64,000 bases of DNA from Paulinella micropora (lineage: Eukaryota > Cercozoa > Imbricatea > Euglyphida), in NCBI GenBank assembly GCA_009731375.1, contig BJOX01000157.1, positions 586,178 through 650,177 of the forward strand, read 5' to 3'. The notes under the pieces were generated by a model that saw nothing but the letters and a program-made list of their open reading frames with translations, ran no database searches and was not told the DNA's origin. Within the stretch, counting starts at the first letter, position 1; each line of letters begins with the position of its first letter. A program made the position numbers and the translations under genes. Positions 42,401 to 52,607 of the stretch are shown one piece after another.

Positions 42401-43594
42401 TCAAGCACATATAATCTTCAAAACTAGCGGGAGTGCCCCGTCAAGTTTGGTGTGAAAACTGGTAGTCTTAGCGTTTGCTCTGTTATCAATATCATAAGCA
42501 GTATTCTTATTTTCTGTGTTGTTAAAGAGTGTGTGATAAATTTTCTTCAACCTTTTACCATGTCCCCTATCAAAGCGGAGAATGATATTTTGTGTAGTGG
42601 ATTGAGCAATGGAATTTTTATAAACATAAAGATAATCAATATTAAAACTCATACCTTTAGCACTCGCCACCTTTTGTTGAATTGATTAAATGACATCGGG
42701 ATTAGTCTCTACAGCAAGGAACAAGTTAAGATTAGAAACACTTACATTACCAGCAGCAGCAACAAGCGCTCCGCTAGCAATTGATAAGGGGTCGTTATTG
42801 TAATAATAAATTTTAGGGGTCTGTTGCCACACAATCCGCATATTCAAAATCTCTGGAAACATAATAGTCTTATCAAGAGCAAAAATAGTATTGTAAAGGA
42901 TACCGAGATTAATCTTAACAGTTATAGAAGGCTCAGCAGAAGTAATAGAACCGCCAGAGAAATACTTAGGCTCGTTGTAAGCGACATTGACGACAGAGAG
43001 TTGCACACTTCCATCCGCGATACAGGCATCATTATGGCGACGGGCATTAACAACAGGTTCACCAAACATAGCCTTAACACTAACGGCAACATCTCCACCT
43101 ACATCTGTCATTGTTGTTCTAAAAGCCTCCTTTACTATTTGCGAAGTTGAGATATTAATCTTACTATCAGCATTACACTTTTGAAGCATACATCCCGCAC
43201 CACTTCTATTATCGTGGTTTTCAAGTGTCAGAAAGTCCTTCATAGAAGTTTCAGCCTTCCAAATAATCTTCGTAAAATTACCAACTTCATTTACATCACA
43301 CAGATAAACACCGCTACGGGTTTGAAGTTGAATTTGTCTAATATGAGCCAGATAATCTATATAGCATTTGTTATAGTTCGCTGCAATTGCTGGTGGGGCA
43401 TAAGTAAAACTCAAGACAGAGCGGGCTAAGTTAAATGGTCTGCTGATAAGGTCAAAGTTGCTTTCTTCTCCTCCTGCGGTAGTAACAGTAATAGCTCCCG
43501 CACCTTCTCGCGGAGTTAGTCTATTCAAATAATACGAAGCACTGATGTAGTCGGTTCTAGAAAAGTCTAGTTCGCCTCCGTGTTGAGTTGGCAT
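42401..43594 (-). pseudogene. major capsid protein (double jelly roll), premature stop and truncated end
   Basis: Starts at ATG 43594: MPTQHGGELDFSRTDYISAS. 302 residues to a TAA at 42686-42688, beyond which the same frame continues coherently: ...AVETNPDVI-stop-SIQQKVASAKGMSF, then NIILRFDRGHGKRLKKIYHT to about 42430. The N-terminal region (DYISASYYLNRLTPREGAG), the middle FGEPVVNARRHND and VWQQTPKIYYYNNDP, and the position in a block with penton, protease and ATPase all fit Polinton/PLV capsids, which are usually 500 or more residues. So the stop is a substitution, and the C-terminal jelly roll is cut off at the insertion. Forms the hexons of the icosahedral shell in relatives. Confidence 0.8.
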
Positions 43595-43689
43595 TTTGTT
43601 TTTAGGTTTTTTGGCAGTTGTGAAAATTAACTAATTCACTGGAATATATTTATAGAAAAATTAAAATATTAAAATAAATATTTAAATCA

Positions 43690-44499
43690 CTACATCACCT
43701 TTAACAAATTTAAAAGTAATGTAAATAAATTAAAATAATTCGTTTCCCTGTAAATCAACAATATCATAACAATACCTAACCTATTAAGATTTATAGCATG
43801 ATCGTTTTCGTCTGTAAGATAAAACCGATACACATTATTTGAACTGGCGGATACTTTCTTACCATACTCAGACCCACTTCCGTCGTATATAACGGCTCCA
43901 AATGGAATTTCGTTGGCAGTGTATATTTCTTGTAGCACATGATTATCTCCTTCACCAACTAAGTCCGATTGAAGGTATAAAGTCTTTTCGCCAGTTAAAA
44001 TAATACATTTGGCGATTTAATAAAATCATTAGCGAAGAAATATGTTGAATTTCTATCAAAACCCATAACCTCGCGAATACGGGTATCACCATCAAATATA
44101 AACCGCGGTTGAATACCTCCGTTATTTGAAACACTGAATGTTAATTTACCATCCTCCGCTTCTGTGTTTGTATTGTTGCTTGACAACATAAGTATAGTCA
44201 TTCGGACTTTCTGTCGTCAGTACCTCTGCCAGTTTATTTTTTAAATTGTTCATTGTGTAATTTCCCTCAGGTATCGTAATTAAAGCCTCATATCCGTCTT
44301 CGGATAATGTAAAAGTATTATATGGTGAAGCTACAGAGTAATACGACTTCGGCACATAGATATGAAGTATTTTGCAGTGTGTGGGATTGTCTAGTCCCTT
44401 CATATTGACTTCGTCTGTAAAGTCGCTGCCTGTTCCCGTTATTATATTTTTACTATTTATGTAATAGATACCAGAACTTCTTCCTCGTTTGTAATCCAT
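43690..44499 (-). pseudogene. penton-like minor capsid protein, two frameshifts
   Basis: Starts MDYKRGRSSGIYYINSKNI at ATG 44499. The coherent sequence passes from the first frame (to about 44170) into 44201-43995 (FSVSNNGGIQPRFIFDGDTR, IREVMGFDRNSTYFF), then after about 44000 into a frame with TLYLQSDLVGEGD and NHVLQEIYTANEIPFGAVIY, ending YRFYLTDENDHAINLNRLGI and VMILLIYRE. The LTDENDxxINLNxLxIVM ending is typical of minor capsid (penton) proteins of Polintons and giant viruses. About 265 residues. Forms vertices in relatives. It is preceded by the hairpin promoter module at 44516-44561. Confidence 0.75.
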
Positions 44500-44515
44500 T
44501 GTTATACTATAGATA

Positions 44516-44572
44516 GTTTAGAATTGCGCTTCGTGCTTTTGCACTCTCACTTATTCTAAACCATCGTTTTTT
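44516..44572 (-). promoter_or_regulatory. hairpin promoter module upstream of the penton gene
   Basis: Inverted arms GTTTAGAAT and ATTCTAAAC (44516-44561) enclose GTGC...GCAC, with ACGATGG on the distal side, ending 16 bases before the start codon at 44499. The same block, nearly identical and inverted, precedes the integrase at 53265-53316. A duplicated block directly upstream of two divergent genes suggests a promoter or 5'-end signal. Confidence 0.6.
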
Positions 44573-44603
44573 TATTTAGGAAAAAATTAATCGGTTTTCG
44601 ATG

Positions 44604-44651
44604 GTTATCAACAAACGAGAATGAGTGAAACGAATGAGTGTAGTTGATAAC
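44604..44651 (-). terminator. hairpin at the 3' end of the protease gene
   Basis: GTTATCAAC (44604-44612) pairs with GTTGATAAC (44643-44651), a few bases beyond the protease stop at 44658. The loop contains AAACGAGAATGAGTGAAACG, also found inverted in the 3' hairpin at 53138-53223. In mimiviruses mRNA ends map to palindromes; a similar role here is inferred. Confidence 0.55.
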
Positions 44652-44657
44652 TATCTT

Positions 44658-45423
44658 TTAAATGTAGGTATCAAAATTATCATACCCATTCTGTGCTTTT
44701 AATTTCTCCGCTTCTTCTTCTTTTAGGTCTGTATATCCACTAGCAAACTTAAACCTGTTTCCTTTCGCCCGCTCCATTAAAAATCTCATACTATGCCAAC
44801 CGCACGTGTCTGAGGTGTTTGATTGTTGCTTTACTTGATTGACCTTCATTAAAAAATAACTATCTGGCTTACTTTTATCGATAAGTTGTTTCATTTGTTG
44901 TTGAAAGTCTTCAGTTGGTTTATATAGGGCTAGCGGGTCGTATATCTCTATACTTCTATCGCCATCTAAAGAGCAGTAAACCGCGATCCAATGAGACCCC
45001 CGCTTGTTTGTGATTGTCCAAATTCATAATAAATCCATATCGCTTTCTGCTTTCTGGCTTCAACTTGTAAATTTCATCACTGGCTATTGCTCCGAGATAC
45101 CATCCATATTTTTTCATTATGTCGTCTATTTCATTAGTCATTAGTCCCCGCCCCTCTCCCTCTTGCTGTGGTTGCTCTGGTTGTGGTTCTGGTTGTGAGG
45201 GGACAAGCCCCTCCAAATCGCTTCGCTCTTGCTGACCGAAGGTCGCATCTTCAACTTCGTTGGAGTCTGGCTGTGGCTCTAATGGAGTGATAATGGTTGT
45301 CTCCGCGACGCTCGGGGGTATGGTTTTCTCCGCTACACTCGGGGGTATGGTAATTGGTGGCATTCCTTCATCAATATTTAAATCTGTTGAAACTTGTTTA
45401 TCTAAATTTGGATCGGAAGTCAT
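44658..45423 (-). pseudogene. adenain-type cysteine protease, one frameshift
   Basis: Starts MTSDPNLDKQVSTDLNIDE at ATG 45423 with a Pro/Glu-rich N-terminal region. Then EIDDIMKKYGWYLGAIASDE and YGFIMNLDNHKQAG. At the GGGGG run near 44991 the frame changes to SHWIAVYCSLDGD (catalytic His), EIYDPLALYKP (Asp), and finally QSNTSDTCGWHSMRFLMERA (Gln and catalytic Cys). His-Asp-Gln-Cys in this order is the adenovirus/Polinton maturation protease, a clan CE (Ulp1-like) enzyme that processes virion proteins at Gly-Gly-type sites. Single-base change in a homopolymer, so possibly a sequencing error. About 255 residues if continuous. Confidence 0.85.
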
Positions 45424-45484
45424 TTTGTTCGTTAGAGTATTTACAAATCATGTTTGTTCATTGTGTGTTTCCAATCTTTGCGGG

Positions 45485-45690
45485 CTAAGTATTTTTTATT
45501 TTCGCTATTGAAAATAATTTATTAATCATTTCGTCCAATGTATGCTGTAATTTCCTACCTGCCCCTCCTTGGTTCCCCATATACTCATCATACTTAGCAT
45601 AATCTGCTATTTTCTTTTTTATTTGTTTCTCATCATTTCCTACATTAATATTAAACCTTTTTACCATTGCCATAATCCATTCGCTATTTT
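45485..45690 (-). CDS. small hypothetical viral ORF
   Basis: Open frame overlapping the end of the coiled-coil gene; no ATG at its 5' end, first internal ATG in EWIMAMVKRFNINVGND. Ends in GGAGRKLQHTLDEMINKLF. The GNQGGAGR stretch resembles an adenain-type cleavage site. Could be expressed from the internal ATG, or be the C-terminus of the preceding gene after a frameshift. Confidence 0.4.
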
Positions 45691-45699
45691 CTCTATGTT

Positions 45700-46665
45700 T
45701 CAATTTTTATGTCCGTCCATTTCAAGTTTCCTTTTTAAGGCTCGCGATAAATCAACGATTTTTATTTCTAGTAAATACTTTTTTGATAAGGCATCTTTCA
45801 TTTTTTGCTTAAATTGTAAATTTTTAACATCATTTTCTGTTGCTTCCCCCTTTTTTTCTGCTTGTGCTAGTGCTTTCCTCATATCAGTCAGTTTTACATT
45901 TTTCTGTTGCAATAATTTAATACCATCTGCTGTTTTTTGTATCATACTATTAGTCATTTTTTTAATATCTTTTGTAAAATAAGCAGATTTTAAAAGTTTT
46001 ATGTTTTCATCTAGTTCAGGGTCTTCTGTATGAGGGGGTTTTGGTAGTGGCGTCACTGGTGTAGGTGGTTGATTATTCACCGCTTTTATAAACTGCGGTT
46101 GATATTGTGGCTGTTGTAATAGTAATAGTTTTTGTTTCCTATCGTGTTCAAACTTTACATCTTCTATAAGTTTTTGCTCCTTCTTTATTTCTCTTTTTAT
46201 TTCGTCTTGTCTTTCTGTTGCGTCTGCTATCTCTGTACGATGTATTATCTTATTTTCCTGATCCATTTCTTGACGATCCGCTATTTCCTTTCGGTCTTGC
46301 CTTTTCTTTTCTTCTATCACATCTTCCCTCTTCTTCTTTTTCTTTTCTTCCTCGTCATGTATTAACTCATATTTCTTTTGTAAGTTGCTTTGTATCTGGT
46401 TTCTGTTCTCGTGTTCAAGACGATTGAAATCAGATTTGATTATTTTTTCCCTTGGTTTGCGACCCTGCCTTTGTGGCCTCGGCTTACCAATATATTTCAA
46501 AAACAACTTAACGATTTGAAGTGTGCTCATATCATTTGTTTTCTTACCAAAATTAAGATAATATTTTTTACCCTTCTGGATAATATAAGGTCTCCCGCTC
46601 TTATTCCTATACACTCGCGGGGGTCTTACCTTAGCCTTTTTCTTATTAGTCTTAGCCGAACCCAT
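45700..46665 (-). CDS. coiled-coil, Lys/Glu-rich viral protein (321 aa)
   Basis: Intact from ATG 46665. A basic N-terminus MGSAKTNKKKAKVRPPRVYR with SGRPYIIQKGKKYYLNFGKK is followed by a long charged helix (about residues 85-190, e.g. KKKKREDVIEEKKRQDRKEI), a Pro-rich hinge (PPTPVTPLPKPPH), and a second helical region. In the virion block between the protease and a basic GG-motif protein. Family not recognised; a core or scaffold role is a guess from composition and position. Confidence 0.6.
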   Translation of the reverse strand: MGSAKTNKKKAKVRPPRVYRNKSGRPYIIQKGKKYYLNFGKKTNDMSTLQIVKLFLKYIGKPRPQRQGRKPREKIIKSDFNRLEHENRNQIQSNLQKKYELIHDEEEKKKKKREDVIEEKKRQDRKEIADRQEMDQENKIIHRTEIADATERQDEIKREIKKEQKLIEDVKFEHDRKQKLLLLQQPQYQPQFIKAVNNQPPTPVTPLPKPPHTEDPELDENIKLLKSAYFTKDIKKMTNSMIQKTADGIKLLQQKNVKLTDMRKALAQAEKKGEATENDVKNLQFKQKMKDALSKKYLLEIKIVDLSRALKRKLEMDGHKN

Positions 46666-46693
46666 TATATTATCAAAAAAATATTTCTAAATT

Positions 46694-47026
46694 TTAGAAT
46701 TTGAAACAAAATATTTGATGAAACTTTACAGCACCTCCTCGTTGCTTACCATAACCAAGTTTTGCGGCGGTAGACCCAATACGAGACGCATATGGAACCC
46801 GGACATCGCCAAGGGCATTAGCGGTCTTTGAAATAATCTTGTTATCGCGAAGGAATTTATTAACAGCCAAGGCCGTTTTTCCAACCTTTGCCCAGTTAAT
46901 CTTTCCTCCCTTTTGCCCACATCCCTTCTTCTTAGTTTTCTTTTTTCCTCCCTTCTGTGGCATTGATGGATTGTATCCTATGTTATATCCTGATGGTCGT
47001 GAAATTATCACTGGTGATACTGGCAT
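46694..47026 (-). CDS. small basic Gly-Gly protein, probable virion core protein
   Basis: 110 residues from ATG 47026. KGGKKKTKKKGCGQKGGKIN, then VNKFLRDNKIISKTANALGD and GSTAAKLGYGKQRGG. Basic, with repeated GG sites like substrates of the adenain-type protease. Short basic proteins with this NKFL...LGYGK-type pattern accompany capsid genes in Polinton-like viruses (from memory). A DNA-condensing role is inferred. Start preceded 8 bases upstream by the AAAGATTTT palindrome. Confidence 0.6.
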   Translation of the reverse strand: MPVSPVIISRPSGYNIGYNPSMPQKGGKKKTKKKGCGQKGGKINWAKVGKTALAVNKFLRDNKIISKTANALGDVRVPYASRIGSTAAKLGYGKQRGGAVKFHQIFCFKF

Positions 47027-47033
47027 ATATTAG

Positions 47034-47065
47034 AAAGATTTTAAAAATCTTTTCAGCAAAAAAAA
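47034..47065 (-). promoter_or_regulatory. AAAGATTTT palindrome upstream of the GG protein
   Basis: AAAGATTTTAAAAATCTTTT (47034-47053) followed by CAGCAAAAAA. It ends 8 bases before the start codon on the minus strand. The near-identical copy at 48281-48310 stands 11 bases before another start. Confidence 0.55.
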
Positions 47066-47081
47066 AAAAATTCTAAAAATA

Positions 47082-47929
47082 TTATTTCATGCGATAGGCA
47101 AAAATTTTTCTTAACTCATTATCAACACTTGAGACATAAAGAAAATTAAATCGTTCCTTTGTTGCTTCGTGATACTTTTGAAGAAAATAATCAAAATCAA
47201 AAGATAAGTCTAAGTGTTTATACACGAGTTCCATTTTGTCCTGAGACTGGCCCGGAAAGATTAATAAATAATCTAACTGCTTAATGGCTTCTGGACGTAG
47301 GTCATTCAAATACTGACTTGACATAATCACCTTACTTTTATAGTGTCTGTTCTTTTTTAACAAATCACTTACGGACTTATCTCTTAATCCACTTCCTAAA
47401 TCGTCCAAAACAAAAACAACCTCTGGTGAAAAATACTTACTTGGTCTCTCTTTCTTCTCACCTCCTTCTTCTTTTTTCTTTTCCTTTCCAAAGTATAAAA
47501 ATTGTGGCTTCTCTATTTCCTCTTTGTCATGTTTTATTTCTCCTTCGTGTTGCTCGTCCTGTCTATTCAGTTTGTCAAGTTCATAGTCTATCACATTACA
47601 CCATCTGATTTAAAAAAGGTATATATTGCCATTGGGTTTCCCCTGTTCTTGAAGTGCTTTACCATTGCTTTATAAATGTAGTCCTTGTGTATTGTTGAAG
47701 CAATAATTACAATACGGGTCTTTCTGTCTGTAGTCAGTTTCAGTATTTCAAAGAGTGCTGTTGTTTTCCCGCTCTTCTTACGTGCAAGTAGAAATATATT
47801 AGCATACGGCTCATTGAATAATTTATAACCTTTTGCTTTTTTATTTCCATCACCCTCTTGTTTTACTGGCTTCACCTTGACATTATTGATTTTTTCCATC
47901 CTATATTCTAAGCGAGAAATTCTAGGCAT
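47082..47929 (-). pseudogene. FtsK/HerA-type genome packaging ATPase, one frameshift
   Basis: Starts MPRISRLEYRMEKINNVK at ATG 47929, overlapping the upstream gene by 22 bases. Walker A is NIFLLARKKSGKTTALFEIL; Walker B is EVVFVLDDLGSGLRDKSV, followed by SKVIMSSQYLNDLRPEA (sensor-like). A shift near 47595 joins FFKSDG to VIDYELDKLNRQDEQ. A Lys/Glu-rich insert follows. About 282 residues, the usual size of Polinton and virophage packaging ATPases, which pump DNA into the procapsid. Confidence 0.85.
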
Positions 47930-48270
47930 ACAACAATTCTTCCCGCTAAATTTCCTGTATCAATATTTCCGCTGTCAGTTTCAAGGACTTTAAATGTATA
48001 TTGTCCGTCCGTCCATCCAACGACACCTAAATTATAACTGAGGTTTGAAATGTTTGCTATATTACTATCAGCGAATGTGCCGATAATTCCAATTCTGTCC
48101 ATATAAAGAATTCTGGTTTTGGTTTCAGTCTGGTCGTTCGTATAATGAATAAACTTAACATTCATTTTGGTTGGTGTGAATGACATTTGAATATTTTTAT
48201 TAAATGTTTTGCTTCCAACAAAATCATTGCTCAGAAAAATAATCCGCTGATATTTATATTCAGTAGCCAT
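47908..48270 (-). CDS. hypothetical beta-rich virion-block protein (120 aa)
   Basis: Intact from ATG 48270: MATEYKYQRIIFLSNDFVGS. Alternating hydrophobic pattern (VKFIHYTNDQTETKTRILYM, YNLGVVGWTDGQYTFKVLET) suggests a beta-sandwich. Overlaps the ATPase start by 22 bases and shares the palindromic upstream motif, so it is probably co-expressed with virion genes. No family recognised; a cement or vertex protein is possible. Confidence 0.55.
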   Translation of the reverse strand: MATEYKYQRIIFLSNDFVGSKTFNKNIQMSFTPTKMNVKFIHYTNDQTETKTRILYMDRIGIIGTFADSNIANISNLSYNLGVVGWTDGQYTFKVLETDSGNIDTGNLAGRIVVCLEFLA

Positions 48271-48280
48271 GATTATATAC

Positions 48281-48310
48281 AAAGATTTTAAAAAATCTTT
48301 GAGCAAAAAA
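48281..48310 (-). promoter_or_regulatory. AAAGATTTT palindrome upstream of the 120-aa gene
   Basis: AAAGATTTTAAAAAATCTTT at 48281-48300 followed by GAGCAAAAAA; ends 11 bases before ATG 48270. Second copy of the motif at 47034. Confidence 0.55.
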
Positions 48311-48317
48311 TATACAA

Positions 48318-48557
48318 ATGTTAATAATATTATTGTTTGCGTGGTCAGCTATTTTGCGGACTGCCTGCGACTTTTACTCACGGGTAAGCGAAAAAAAGAA
48401 TGAGAGTTGTGCTTATTGTATAAAGCAAGGAATAGAAACTAAATTTAAATGTGTGTATAAGCCTATGAGTGATTGGTGTGTTAGTTTTGATGAAGCCCTG
48501 CCGTTAATCTGCGCCGGCGATAGTTCTTGGTATAAAATACATTTATACGAGTGCTAG
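48318..48557 (+). CDS. small Cys-rich protein with signal peptide
   Basis: 79 residues, plus strand against the surrounding minus-strand genes. Hydrophobic start MLIILLFAWSAILRTAC then seven cysteines in all (e.g. ESCAYCIKQGIETKFKC). Looks secreted or membrane-anchored with disulphides. Not recognised. Confidence 0.45.
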   Translation: MLIILLFAWSAILRTACDFYSRVSEKKNESCAYCIKQGIETKFKCVYKPMSDWCVSFDEALPLICAGDSSWYKIHLYEC

Positions 48558-48589
48558 TCTTTTTGAAAAAAGGACACAAAAACTCAGTT

Positions 48590-48736
48590 TTATTTCTTAC
48601 TTGAAGAAGGCGATGGAAGGCAAATTCCTATGAGTAAGGTCAAAATTCCGACATAAGTGTTAGCAACCTCACAAGGTAAGTCCTTTTCAGATAGCCTCAC
48701 AATACAAAGGGTTATAATGACAATAATGATACCCAT
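48590..48736 (-). CDS. small two-helix membrane protein
   Basis: 48 residues from ATG 48736: MGIIIVIITLCIVRLSEKDL then YVGILTLLIGICLPSPSSSK. Two short hydrophobic segments separated by a polar loop. Upstream open frame extends to a CCC-rich stretch without another ATG. Short hydrophobic proteins are common in viral virion blocks; function unknown. Confidence 0.4.
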   Translation of the reverse strand: MGIIIVIITLCIVRLSEKDLPCEVANTYVGILTLLIGICLPSPSSSKK

Positions 48737-48819
48737 TTGAAGTAAGTATTTAATAAGTCGGCTGTCGGTCGGCCTGTTTTTTATACAACAACAATTTTAG
48801 TTATCTTCCAATTCGTGCT

Positions 48820-48945
48820 CTACTTTTTTTCCTCAGTCTTTAGTTCTACTTCAAGAACACGAGACTTTAATTCGGGAGTTAGTTCGCCATCCATATCCAT
48901 AATAGGCGGTGGTCTGTGAAGTCTAGTTGTATTATTGTTTGACAT
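48820..48945 (-). CDS. 41-aa acidic ORF overlapping the fibre stop
   Basis: MSNNNTTRLHRPPPIMDMDG then ELKSRVLEVELKTEEKK. Its ATG overlaps the last 14 bases of the fibre gene in another frame. A predicted short helix; existence uncertain. Confidence 0.3.
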   Translation of the reverse strand: MSNNNTTRLHRPPPIMDMDGELTPELKSRVLEVELKTEEKK

Positions 48946-51900
48946 TTGAAAAAACGACTGCTCTGATTTCTGCTAATTTGTTTGCTTGGTCTTGTAATAT
49001 ATTAAGTAAAGTTTTATTTTCTTTTTCTAAAGTAACTAACTTTTCTGATAATTGTTGAACCGCTTTAATTAATGGGGCGATAAACTCTGAATAACCTATA
49101 CCATAACCGACATCACCACTATCAACACATTTAACATCTTCTGGATTAACAGTCACACATTTCAATTCGCATTCTTTTCTTTGCTTTGGACACGGAACCA
49201 TAATTGTTTCTTTTATAAAACCGCCAAAATCTAGCATATTCATTTCTGTTAGTATGTCTTCTGATTCCTGTGCTATTAAGCCAGTCCTACATTTCTTGTT
49301 ATCATCAATCATACGATAGCAGACTGGATTTAACTTATTAATAAAATCTAAGCCTAAGCATTCCTTTATATCTTCTTTTTTTCTCCTGTCTGAATATTGA
49401 ATTGGATTAGACAATACCCATAATTGTCCATCGCTTGCTCTCAAAGACATTATAGCAGTATTTGAATTATTCTCCCATATGAAACCGTTAGTTGAGCTAG
49501 CAGCCACTCTAAATCTTATAAAATGAGAAGATACACCTCCGCCTACTCCACCTGCTGGTGCTGTCCCTCCACTCATTGTTTTACCCGTCCCAGACTGAGA
49601 CATATAAATGCCCCAGTTTGAATCACTGGTATCCCACATAAATATTCCTCTCGCATTCGTCCCGTCTGTTTGTCCTTGAATTCCTATTTTCGCTCCATTA
49701 GTAGTTGTGGTCGTTAGCAACCCAGAGTATGTAATCCCCGCATTTGCAGTTATTAATCCTTTTGTCGATAAAGTTCCGTTTGCGCCATTCAATGACATTA
49801 ATAGTTGCTCCCCTGAATTCTCCCATATAAAACCCATCGTAGAATCATTAGCAACCCTAAAACGAAAACTATACGAAGCAAAATCATTTCCTGAAACGGC
49901 TAAACCATTTGCCAAACTTCTAGTGTTTCCACCTCCGCCAGATGCCGCATAAATTCCCCAACTTATATTGGTGGTATCCCATAGAAATATTCCTTTTGCA
50001 TTTGTTCCGTCTGTTAGTCCCTGAATTCCTATTTTCGCCCCACTGGCATTCGTTACTGATGTTAGTGTGCCAGTGTATGTAATCCCGCATTCGCAATTAG
50101 TAATCCTGCTGTGCTTATATTCATCGCCTCAGACCATGTTATATTGCTTCCCGCTGTTATTCCTGATTTATAGTTAAAGTAAGTTTGTTTGAGTTTTTGT
50201 ATATTTGAAAGTTTGAACCAGCATTACTTGATTTCCAGTTTGAGCTGTCATAATAAGCATCAAAACTTAAGCCTATATTGTCGTGTGCCCAGTTCAATAA
50301 TTGAAATGTTGGATAAGCATCCGCCGTTGTTATTGCTTGTAAGTGTGCCCCTCCGATATTTGAAGCCGTCCCGTATAATTCTAAGCCCCCTGTCGCCCCA
50401 TTTGCTGATTTCGTTGTATTGCCTATGATTATTGGCATACCTGATGCTGTTGTTATTTTGTCGCTCGTTGTTAATGTAGTAGTAGTTATTCCTGCGGTTG
50501 AAGTAATTGTTCCAGCACTTGTTATGTTGTTTGAGTTCATATCCAAAGCACCATAAAACCGCATACCGCCAGCATTGTTAAAACGGACAATGTCAGATGA
50601 AGCACTTTTATTATCCAAAAGTTTTGAAATATAAAGTCCCGCCCCTTTTACATCAAATGCTACATTCGTGAATACATAACCTCTTTGGTCTGCGGTTCCA
50701 CTTGTAGCGGTATTTAGAGTAAATAAGAAATATTGATAATCACCTGATGTCTGTGAAAAGAATATATCTCCTCCATTTTGGTTTAATATCCTCGCCCCAT
50801 TATATGTAATATTTCCACCATTAATGATAACTTGATTATTAAAATCAGCCGTTTGTGTTAAAGTTAGATATTTTATCACAGTGCTCGTCCCGTTGAATGT
50901 TTTACTTCCTGTTATGGTTTGGTCTGTTGTTAGTTTCACACAATTGTCATCCAGATATTGCCTATTTACCGCTTCATTCGCATTTTGTGGTGCTCCTAGA
51001 TTAACAATCCGACTACTATTACAATCTAAGCCAGTAGCATTAAACCACGAAACAATCGTCCCGTCAATAATAAAACTTATTTTTTTCGCAGAAATTTCAA
51101 AGTTGTAATATGTTGCCGTGTTCATATCCAAACTAGCAATCGACCCGATATTACTGGTAGAATTGAAAACAATGAATGTTCCCTTTGTTGTTGAATTTCC
51201 AGTAATTTCAACACCACTGCTATATGTCTTAATTCCTGCTATGGTTCGGTTTCCTGAGGTTTTAACAGCCGAACCATCAAGAACAGAAACATCCACACCA
51301 TCAACAAGATTTACATTTGTTATGCTTTGGTTTCCCATATTTAGCCCTCCCGTCATACTAGCAGCGCCGTCTAATCTAAGAAATGGTGATGCCACGTTTC
51401 TCCATTGTCCAGTGCTATAAATGAGTAGTTGATTATCTGATGATGTTGTTATAATCACATCGCTATGTGTATCAATACTTCCACTCGCCGACACTTTCGC
51501 GTTGTTGGAGCTGATAGCCAATTTGTGATAGACCTGCCATTTAGTTGACCTACGTTTGTAATGTTTTGACTTTTCATATCAAGACCAGCACTCGCATTTA
51601 TTATACTGCTAAATGTTTTAATTCCTCCTATGGTTTGGTCTCCTGTTAGTTTGACCACCGAACCATCAACTGCGAGATTAGCGAGATTAATTCCATTATA
51701 CGTAGAAGCCCCTGAAATAGCATAACCATTCATATTTAGTGCCCCCGTCATACTAGCAGTGCCGTCTAATCTAAGAAAGGGTGGTGTGGTATTTCTCCAT
51801 TGTCCTGTGCTATAAATAAGCAGTTGGTTATCTGCTGGGAAGCCTGATATTGTCACATCGCTGTGGCTATCTATACTTCCACTCGCTGAAACTTTATCAT

Positions 51901-52516
51901 TATTATCATTATGCTCAAATATCCATTCATCAATATCTTTGGTATTTAGTAAATTTACTCTTGTTATATTCTTCCTTCCCATACTAATATTGCCGAATTC
52001 ATCAACATTTATCGGAAATGTTTTATTTAACCAGTTTATTGAATTATATGTTAGATAACTATTCGTCGCTATCGGCGCGGTTATAACCACATCTGAAAGT
52101 GTATCAATTGAACCAAGGGCTGTATTCTTCCATTTGCATTCTACATCGTTGTAAGTTAAGTATTGTCCGCTCGCTTGTGCAAATATGTTTGTGTCTATCA
52201 AATTATATAAACTGGTTTGGTGCAGATTGGAAGTATTGCTTCTGTGTTGAGTTGAGGCTTTGACTTCGTCGTTTTCCCTCACTCGTTGCTCTGTATAGTA
52301 TAATTTTTTTCCTTCTTTGATGTCCGTCGTTGATTGTAAAGCGAGACGTGTGTCAAATCGCGCATCAGTATAATAAAGATTTATTGGGTCGGAATCTTCT
52401 GGCACTCTGTCTGTATTCAGACCGACTATGTTTGTGTTGGTAAGGTCAAGGTTAAGTATATTTAGACTATCAACAGCCAACTCATTAAGGCAGAGTAATG
52501 ATTTATATTGCGACAT
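48932..52516 (-). pseudogene. long fibre protein with C-terminal S74 intramolecular chaperone, two frameshifts
   Basis: Starts MSQYKSLLCLNELAVDSLNI at ATG 52516; about 1,190 residues across three frames (52516-51455, 51521-50157, then to 48932). The shaft repeats a module with VSASGSIDSHSDVTISG, NQLLIYSTGQWRN, FLRLDGTASMTGALNM and GDQTIGGIKTFSS, which reappears as VSASGSIDTHSDVIITT and FLRLDGAASMTGGLNM. Another pair of modules has GAKIGIQGQTDGTNARGIFM with WGIY and RFRVA...NGFIWEN. The end is YSDRRKKEDIKECLGLDFIN, GLIAQESEDI and a coiled coil (EKLVTLEKENKTLLNIL), the peptidase S74 self-cleaving trimerisation domain of phage tail spikes and fibres. Probable host-attachment fibre. Frame changes lie near 51500 and 50150-49920. 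Confidence 0.85.
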
Positions 52517-52607
52517 TGTATATTAATTATTTTTAATTTTTTATTTTTGTTAAATTATACTAACAAAAAATACAATTATTTTGTGTAATATCATTCGTCG
52601 GTAAACA

